Notes under the pieces: model-generated
What the model was told of the DNA's origin: nothing
The model's input: the letters and a program-made list of their open reading frames with translations, nothing else
Databases searched by the model: none
Shown here: one piece after another, positions 58,965 through 64,000 of the stretch
Layout: each line of letters begins with the position of its first letter
How positions within the stretch are numbered: the stretch's first letter is position 1
Assembly: GCF_000751775.1 (NCBI RefSeq)
Contig: NZ_CCRF01000083.1
Span: forward strand, 1 to 64,000
Source of the DNA: Caldibacillus thermoamylovorans
Lineage (GTDB): Bacteria > Bacillota > Bacilli > Bacillales > Caldibacillaceae
Reading direction: 5' to 3'
Length of the DNA stretch: 64,000 nt
Translations under genes and position numbers: made by a program

Positions 58965-59049
58965 GTCGCTTTTTCACCCTAGAAAAGAAAAGGCGTGGAT
59001 TGAAAAATATATTATATTATTTGTGAACCTATCTGAAAACGATAGGTTC
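58965..59049 (+). ncRNA. Candidate CreR-like crRNA-type regulator of the cas operon
   Basis: A diverged CRISPR repeat on the strand opposite the cas genes. It starts GTCGC (58965-58969). CGCTTTTTC (58967-58975) pairs over 9 bp, one wobble, with GAAAAGGCG (58987-58995); then TGGATTGAAAA (58996-59006) matches the 11-nt Cas5c handle in 10 of 11 positions. The stem sequence differs from the array repeats but its pairing and the cut site after GCG are kept. The spacer-like part begins at 59007; its first 16 nt match the site at 58909-58924 next to a TTC PAM. A 3' hairpin (GAACCTATC / GATAGGTTC, 59025-59049) ends the element directly at the cas3 stop. Inferred role: guide Cascade to repress the cas5-cas2 operon without full-length pairing, so without cleavage. 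Confidence 0.75.
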
Positions 59050-61467
59050 TTATACAATAAGATCATTAAGCGAACTATCATTATTCACATTGATGCCAAA
59101 CTTATTACTATATGCACCTTCAGTAACTGCATAAATTTTCCCGCCAAAAAGTGATACAATTCCATTATTTTTAGCTAATTGATCAAATTCTTGACTATAA
59201 AGGTTAACTGTATATTGCTGGGCTTGTTTTAATAATTTTGTTAAGTCATCAATTGATCCATTTCCAGTAAGTTCTGTAATAATATCCTCGCCTCGACCAT
59301 ATGGAACAATAACGGATGTCGTTCGATTTTCGATGACTTGAAAATATTCTGCAGCTGTTTTATAACTATTTACTAAGTAAAGTGGAAGATCGTCCCCATA
59401 TTTACTACGGAATCCTTGACAGTATGTGGAATTTGCCTTTTTAACATTCAGTAATTCCACTAAATTTTTTCCTAATTTTGGTATATAATAATTTAGATTC
59501 GATTCTAACTCATTATAAAACTCTCTGAAATATTTCTTCATTGCTTCAGTGGTTAAGATACTTCCTCCATGTAATCGAGGATTATTTTTAATATCTTTTA
59601 AAATACGTGCTGAAACCTTCTTGCCAACCTTTATTTCTTTTAACTTATCAAGATTTTCTTCCATATGGTCAATCACATATACATAACCTAGATCTTTTTT
59701 ACCGTGACGATTACATCTTCCAGCTGCCTGGGCAATAGAATCCAGTCCGGCTAATGAACGAATCACACAATCAAAACTAATATCAACCCCTGCCTCAATA
59801 AGTTGGGTGCTTACACAAATCAATTTTTCCTCATTATCCAGCTTTTCTCTAATTTCATCCAATATTTCTTTCCGATGAGCCGCACACATAGAAGTACTTA
59901 AGTGATAAACCGGTATGGACGTTTCTTCTTTTAAAAGTTCATATAGCTTTTTCACAACAGATTTTGTATTCAATACGACCATTATGTTTTGTACTTCATC
60001 CAATTTCGTTTGAATAAAGTTGCAAAGTTTATTCGTATCAAATTTTTCATCTGTAGCTCGATCAATAATTTCTACTCTTTTAAAAGCATCAATTACCTCA
60101 TCTAAATTCTTTATTATTTCAGCATCCTTATTTATGGACAACTTGTTTTCTACAAAATCAAGAGCCGGTTGGGTAGCTGTACACAGAATCATGCATGAAT
60201 GGCAATAATTATTCAAAAAATTAACTGCCTTGTTAAATAATGAAATACAAGATACGGGAATCTTTTGTACTTCATCAAAGATAATAACTGCTTCACTTAA
60301 ATTATGTAATCTCCGGATATTTCGACTTCCGTAAGCATAAAAGGTGTTTAAAAATTGGACCATTGTTGTAAAAATGATTGGAGAATCCCAATTATCTTTT
60401 GCCAATTTTAATTTCTGTTGGATACTCATGATTCCGTCTTGGCATTCATCATCCTCATTATCCTCGATCACGTTCGAATGATGTTCTAAAATATTTTCAT
60501 TATCGTCTAATATTTCTCTGACTTCAGCTGCATTTTGCTCAATGATTGTCGTATAAGGAACAACATAAATAATTCTTTTTTTCTTGTATTTTATTGCATG
60601 TTTAAGTGCATATCTTAAACTTGCCAGTGTTTTTCCGCCGCCTGTCGGGATTGATAATGTATATACTCCTGAAGGTTGAAGTGCAAAGGCCTCGCATTGC
60701 TCTGACATCTCTTGCCTTAACCGGTTAATCGGTTTGGCTGCATTACCATCTTTTTTAAAGGAATTAATCTTATCCATAAGTTTTTTATAGTAGTTTTCAA
60801 ACAGATGAACTTGATCAATTTCGTTCTCGATGGATCGATCTTCCTCAAACATTCTCGTATTTGTCCGATCGGCATCAATTAATGCACTAAAGACAAATTT
60901 TGTTAAAAACATAACATTATTTTCAATGCCTTCTGAAGGATGCTTTTTTAGAAATTCTTGTAATTCGATAGTGGCCTCATGAACATATTGATTAAAATCA
61001 ATTTCAGATATGACCTTTTGAAAGAAGTTCTGTTTTGTTGTTTCATAGTTATTTAGTTCTTTATCCCTGACTCTTTTTAAATAATTTGATTCTAAATCGG
61101 GACTTAAAAAATCCTGTAAATAAGAATGATGCGAGATAATGGCATTACCGACAACCTCTGCAAGAATACTTTCAATAGGATTTTTGGGATTATGGAATCG
61201 CTCGAATAACAATTTACCTCCTGCTGTTGAATGGTCAACACTCCCACGTTTCGGAGGGGAGAAAGGATTATTTACCGCTTCCAAAATATATTCTTGAAAT
61301 TCATCTGAATATTTCCCTAAATCATGAAGCATTCCTGCTAAACCAGTAATATGTGTAATTCCAATTTTTGCTCCATAAGCTTCGGCAAATTCTTTTGCTT
61401 CTAGAAGGTGTTGTTCAACTGTTTGAATCTTTTTATCACTTTCTCGTATATGTGCAATAGAGTCCAA
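59050..61467 (-). CDS. cas3: CRISPR nuclease-helicase Cas3
   Basis: HD nuclease fused to an SF2 helicase, 805 residues. HD part: LAGMLHDLGKYSDEF near residue 45, VDHSTAGG and IISHHSYLQ. Helicase part: SIPTGGGKTLASLRYAL (Walker A) near residue 285, IIFDEVQKIP (DExH-type), CTATQPAL and QAAGRCNRHG (motif VI). It is recruited by Cascade to degrade target DNA. The start is TTG 61467 with AGGGGT 7 nt upstream; a frame to 61497 lacks a site. A -10 (TATAAT, 61502-61507) lies close upstream. A hairpin and a 336-bp gap separate it from cas5, so the two parts of the locus can be controlled separately. Confidence 0.97.
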   Translation of the reverse strand: MDSIAHIRESDKKIQTVEQHLLEAKEFAEAYGAKIGITHITGLAGMLHDLGKYSDEFQEYILEAVNNPFSPPKRGSVDHSTAGGKLLFERFHNPKNPIESILAEVVGNAIISHHSYLQDFLSPDLESNYLKRVRDKELNNYETTKQNFFQKVISEIDFNQYVHEATIELQEFLKKHPSEGIENNVMFLTKFVFSALIDADRTNTRMFEEDRSIENEIDQVHLFENYYKKLMDKINSFKKDGNAAKPINRLRQEMSEQCEAFALQPSGVYTLSIPTGGGKTLASLRYALKHAIKYKKKRIIYVVPYTTIIEQNAAEVREILDDNENILEHHSNVIEDNEDDECQDGIMSIQQKLKLAKDNWDSPIIFTTMVQFLNTFYAYGSRNIRRLHNLSEAVIIFDEVQKIPVSCISLFNKAVNFLNNYCHSCMILCTATQPALDFVENKLSINKDAEIIKNLDEVIDAFKRVEIIDRATDEKFDTNKLCNFIQTKLDEVQNIMVVLNTKSVVKKLYELLKEETSIPVYHLSTSMCAAHRKEILDEIREKLDNEEKLICVSTQLIEAGVDISFDCVIRSLAGLDSIAQAAGRCNRHGKKDLGYVYVIDHMEENLDKLKEIKVGKKVSARILKDIKNNPRLHGGSILTTEAMKKYFREFYNELESNLNYYIPKLGKNLVELLNVKKANSTYCQGFRSKYGDDLPLYLVNSYKTAAEYFQVIENRTTSVIVPYGRGEDIITELTGNGSIDDLTKLLKQAQQYTVNLYSQEFDQLAKNNGIVSLFGGKIYAVTEGAYSNKFGINVNNDSSLNDLIV

Positions 61468-61501
61468 TTTATCAACCCCTAGTTTAAAAATAATCACTAT
61501 T

Positions 61502-61507
61502 ATTATA
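61502..61507 (-). promoter_or_regulatory. Probable -10 element of cas3
   Basis: TATAAT on the minus strand, 35 bp before the TTG start. A weak -35 (TTAAAT) lies 17 bp upstream. It is downstream of the array 2 trailer, so cas3 need not depend on array transcription. Confidence 0.5.
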
Positions 61508-61716
61508 CTACTTTTTTCCTATTTATTTAAGCGTTTTCATTATTTTTTCAAAATATTTATATGGTTACTATCCAAAGAGTCCATTTTTCCAAAATATTAA
61601 GCTTTGTGCAGCATTAAATAGAGTTCATGCTATATTTAACATAAAGTTGTTCGAAAAACTTTTTTGAGTTTTGTACTAATCATATGATTCGAACTCTAGC
61701 AATTTTTACTTAATTT

Positions 61717-62419
61717 ATTTCAATCCACGCACCCCGTATAGAGTGCGACGCCAACCGTTCGTAAATCGGTTCCCACAGTTTTACATTTCAATCCACGCAC
61801 CCCGTGAAGAGTGCGACCCATCTAATAATACCGCATATGTCTTTCCGTTTATTTCAATCCACGCACCCCGTGAAGAGTGCGACGTCAGGACCGGAGCCGT
61901 TACGTGAAATGTTCGAAGATTTCAATCCACGCACCCCGTGAAGAGTGCGACCGTGTAAACTGTCCGCCGAATACTTTATCCGCAACATTTCAATCCACGC
62001 ACCCCGTGAAGAGTGCGACGTAAAATGCTTTCGTTATCAATTTATTAAAAAGGAATTTCAATCCACGCACCCCGTGAAGAGTGCGACCCACATTACGAGA
62101 CTTGTTTTTTTAAGTATTATAATTTCAATCCACGCACCCCGTGAAGAGTGCGACATAGCGGTTTTAAAAGTATTAAAGACTTTAGCAATTTCAATCCACG
62201 CACCCCGTGAAGAGTGCGACAAAAGGGTGAAATTGCCACTGGGAATATAATAGATTTCAATCCACGCACCCCGTGAAGAGTGCGACATCAATATAACACC
62301 TTGTCAACATTTATTTATACATTTCAATCCACGCACCCCGTGAAGAGTGCGACTTAGCCTTGTTGTAAATCCTTATCTTGACATCTATTTCAATCCACGC
62401 ACCCCGTGAAGAGTGCGAC
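61717..62419 (-). CRISPR. CRISPR array 2, type I-C variant, 11 repeats
   Basis: Eleven 33-nt repeats with ten spacers of about 34 nt. The repeat equals that of array 1 except in the hairpin loop: TTCACG replaces TTCAT before GGGTGCG, adding one nucleotide. The stem and the GTGGATTGAAAT end are identical, so the same Cas5c can process it. The repeat at 61717-61749 is mutated (CCCCGTATAGAG), marking the trailer; the leader is on the high-coordinate side. Transcription runs toward cas3. Confidence 0.98.
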
Positions 62420-62588
62420 AGCGATTTCTGTAATTTTTTTATTAAATAATTACAGAAATACACTATTTCCTTTAGGTAACTAAAGAACAAAACAAAAAAT
62501 ATTAACATTAATGGGAAATACTGGATAATTTAATAGTAATTTTTTGTGCGAATCCCCTAATGAAATCATGTTCACTTACTATTCGCAC
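62420..62588 (-). promoter_or_regulatory. CRISPR leader of array 2
   Basis: It shares with the array 1 leader AAATCGCT at the repeat junction, the element CTTTAGGTAACTAAAG (62470-62485, an imperfect palindrome) and the 43-nt inverted element from GTGCGAA (62546) to TTCGCAC (62588), at nearly the same distances. The stretch 62589-62687 holds no gene. Confidence 0.8.
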
Positions 62589-62687
62589 CTACATTTTTTC
62601 TTTTCCCTCCAAGGACTATAACCAAATTAACTTATTTTCTCCTTAAATATATATTAACGAATCTGCATTGATTTTTCACCATTTATT

Positions 62688-62724
62688 AAAAAACCAGCTC
62701 AATTACCTTTCTGAGGTGGTTTTA
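62688..62724 (-). terminator. Terminator of the MMPL transporter gene
   Basis: On the minus strand AAAACCACCTCA and TGAGCTGGTTTT pair with one mismatch and continue TTAAT. Confidence 0.75.
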
Positions 62725-62800
62725 ATTGGTTATATTTAAACTTAAGGAGATGACTATATATACTTTCCTTCTAGGTTGATCTAAAGCTCTTTTCCAAGTA

Positions 62801-64000
62801 CTAATCTTTCTTACCCACAAACGGCCACCAGTTGGCTTTGCCGAAGATTTTGACGACGACCGGAATAAATAGCGGCAGCATGATCACTGAGTATAGGACG
62901 AGACCGGAAATGACGACTGTGGCGATTTGTAACAATGATAAGACACCACTTGGAAGCATCGCTGCAAATGTACCGCCCAAGATGATGACTGCCGAAATGA
63001 TGACTGAGCCCATTGAGCCCATGGCAAGGATCATTGCTTTATCAACCGGTTCACCGCGATATTCATTGAATCGGCCCATTAAGAAAATGCTGTAGTCGAC
63101 GCCAAGAGCCATTAAAATAACAAATGAGAAGAATGGGACGGCCCAAGTTAATCCTTCATAACCGAGCAAATTAACAAAAATCGCTTCGGTTATACCCATC
63201 GTTGTAAAATAAGTAAGCAGTAAGGACGCTACAATATAGATCGGCATAATTAATGATCTGAATAGGATAACTAGTACGATGAAAATACCGACCAACATAA
63301 ATACAACCGTTCTGGAAAAGTCTTGATCTGACATGGTTCCCAGATCATGATTCATGCTCGTTACACCGGCGACTTTTACTTTCGCATTTTCTAACTTTGT
63401 ATCTTTCACAGCACGTTCGACTGCAGCTTCCAGTTCTCCTACTTGATTGATTGCTTCTGTTGAATACGGGTTTTCACTGAAAATAACATCTATCTTGGCA
63501 ATTTTTTTGTCAGGTGATAAATACGTATCCAGTACTTGGGCGAATTGTTTATCTTCTAAAATTTCGTCCGGAATAAATATACCTGTGTCTTCTTTACTTT
63601 TGGCTAACTCTGATAAAAATCCTTCCGCTTCTGTAAATCCGTCATGAATTTGCGTAAGTCCATTAACACTTTGACCGAGACCGTCAGTCAATTGACCGAA
63701 CTGACCGCCAAGTTGGGAAAATCCATCCAACAATTGTTGTTGACCCGAATTTACTTCACCGAGGCCAGAACTTACAGCCGGTAACTTTTTGATAATAGTG
63801 CCTTGACCATCAGCGGCTGAATCAAGTCCTTTTTCTAAAGCGTCAATTCCGTCAATCACGCTTTGCAATCCATTGATTAGTTGCTCTTGCCCGTTATTAA
63901 GTTTAGCAAAATTCGTATTCGCTGTTTTCAAACCTTCTGTAATAGCACCGAGACCTTTATTCAATTCGGTAATCCCGTTTGCCATCGCAGGGAGATTTTG
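62801..64000 (-). CDS. MMPL/RND-family membrane transporter, 5' part outside the window
   Basis: The C-terminal 399 or so residues of an MMPL-type (YdfJ-like) transporter; the frame is open through the window edge. The visible part starts with a helical region of repeating GL-x-x-L-x-x-GL units (about 110 residues) in the extracytoplasmic loop, then six membrane helices with FFSFVILMALGVDYSIFLMGR carrying the proton-relay Asp and Tyr of the family. Substrates are lipids or hydrophobic compounds in known members. The product ends WWPFVGKKD. It marks the far border of the CRISPR locus. Confidence 0.9.
   Translation of the reverse strand, partial: QNLPAMANGITELNKGLGAITEGLKTANTNFAKLNNGQEQLINGLQSVIDGIDALEKGLDSAADGQGTIIKKLPAVSSGLGEVNSGQQQLLDGFSQLGGQFGQLTDGLGQSVNGLTQIHDGFTEAEGFLSELAKSKEDTGIFIPDEILEDKQFAQVLDTYLSPDKKIAKIDVIFSENPYSTEAINQVGELEAAVERAVKDTKLENAKVKVAGVTSMNHDLGTMSDQDFSRTVVFMLVGIFIVLVILFRSLIMPIYIVASLLLTYFTTMGITEAIFVNLLGYEGLTWAVPFFSFVILMALGVDYSIFLMGRFNEYRGEPVDKAMILAMGSMGSVIISAVIILGGTFAAMLPSGVLSLLQIATVVISGLVLYSVIMLPLFIPVVVKIFGKANWWPFVGKKD

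Noticed and set aside
58723-59049. A CreT-like toxin gene accompanying the crRNA-like RNA
   Set aside because: No small frame with a ribosome site or rare-codon run is visible in the gap; the matched target is the cas operon upstream region, so a CreR-type regulator fits better than a toxin-antitoxin pair.
61498-61716. A second target of the crRNA-like RNA in the cas3 promoter
   Set aside because: The only TTC-flanked AT-rich stretches there match the guide in a few scattered bases, far from the 16-nt match at cas5.

Overview
The window is chromosomal DNA from a low-GC Gram-positive of the Bacillaceae. The evidence is gene order: cggR-gapA-pgk-tpiA-gpmI-eno, rpoN, tRNA-Arg, clpP, crh-whiA-yvcK-rapZ-yvcI, trxB, hprK-lgt-yvoD-ppaX-yvoF, yvlB, uvrA-uvrB-csbA all follow the Bacillus subtilis style. 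AGGAGG ribosome binding sites, frequent TTG and GTG starts, and CtsR, LexA, Rex and CggR type operators fit too. Genus cannot be fixed by reading; a moderately thermophilic Bacillus/Caldibacillus relative is only a guess.

Layout. 0.2-4.1 kb: an ABC exporter with a divergent TetR regulator and a NUDIX hydrolase. 4.4-9.6 kb: a four-carbon acid sugar module (PdxA2-like dehydrogenase, DUF1537 kinase, KdgT-type permease) facing a PrpR_N regulator whose AAA+ domain is degenerate. 9.9-11.8 kb: a chemoreceptor. 12.3-13.3 kb: an apparent operon of very small peptides containing two YrzI paralogues. 13.6-21.0 kb: the glycolytic operon under CggR. 21.2-36.5 kb: conserved core genes for sigma-54, carbon catabolite control (crh, hprK, ppaX), cell envelope and redox. 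37-40.7 kb: a yknWXYZ-like exporter placed between yvlB and uvrA. 40.9-47.8 kb: uvrAB, csbA, a cluster of DnaA-box sequences and a Rex-type formate/nitrite transporter. 48.4-62.6 kb: a complete type I-C CRISPR-Cas locus with two main arrays, a two-repeat outlier and an island of decayed genes. 62.8 kb to the end: an MMPL transporter cut by the window edge.

The most interesting signal is in the cas3-cas5 intergenic region (58.9-59.05 kb). On the strand opposite the cas genes, an extended -10 promoter is followed by a diverged CRISPR repeat. It keeps GTCGC, keeps the 10 nt before the spacer (TGGATTGAAA), and keeps the hairpin through a different but complementary stem. The 16 nt that directly follow the 11-nt handle match perfectly, next to a TTC PAM, a site just upstream of the cas5-cas8c-cas7-cas4-cas1-cas2 operon. 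This is the architecture expected of a crRNA-like RNA that guides Cascade to repress its own operon (CreR-like autoregulation). I know of no description of it for this locus.

How the parts connect: the acid sugar module is predicted to deliver dihydroxyacetone phosphate to TpiA. CggR, Crh, HprK and PpaX form the carbon-flux control set around glycolysis. Rex would tie the formate/nitrite transporter to the NADH level produced by that flux. LexA and CtsR sites link uvrB and clpP to DNA damage and heat or protein stress.
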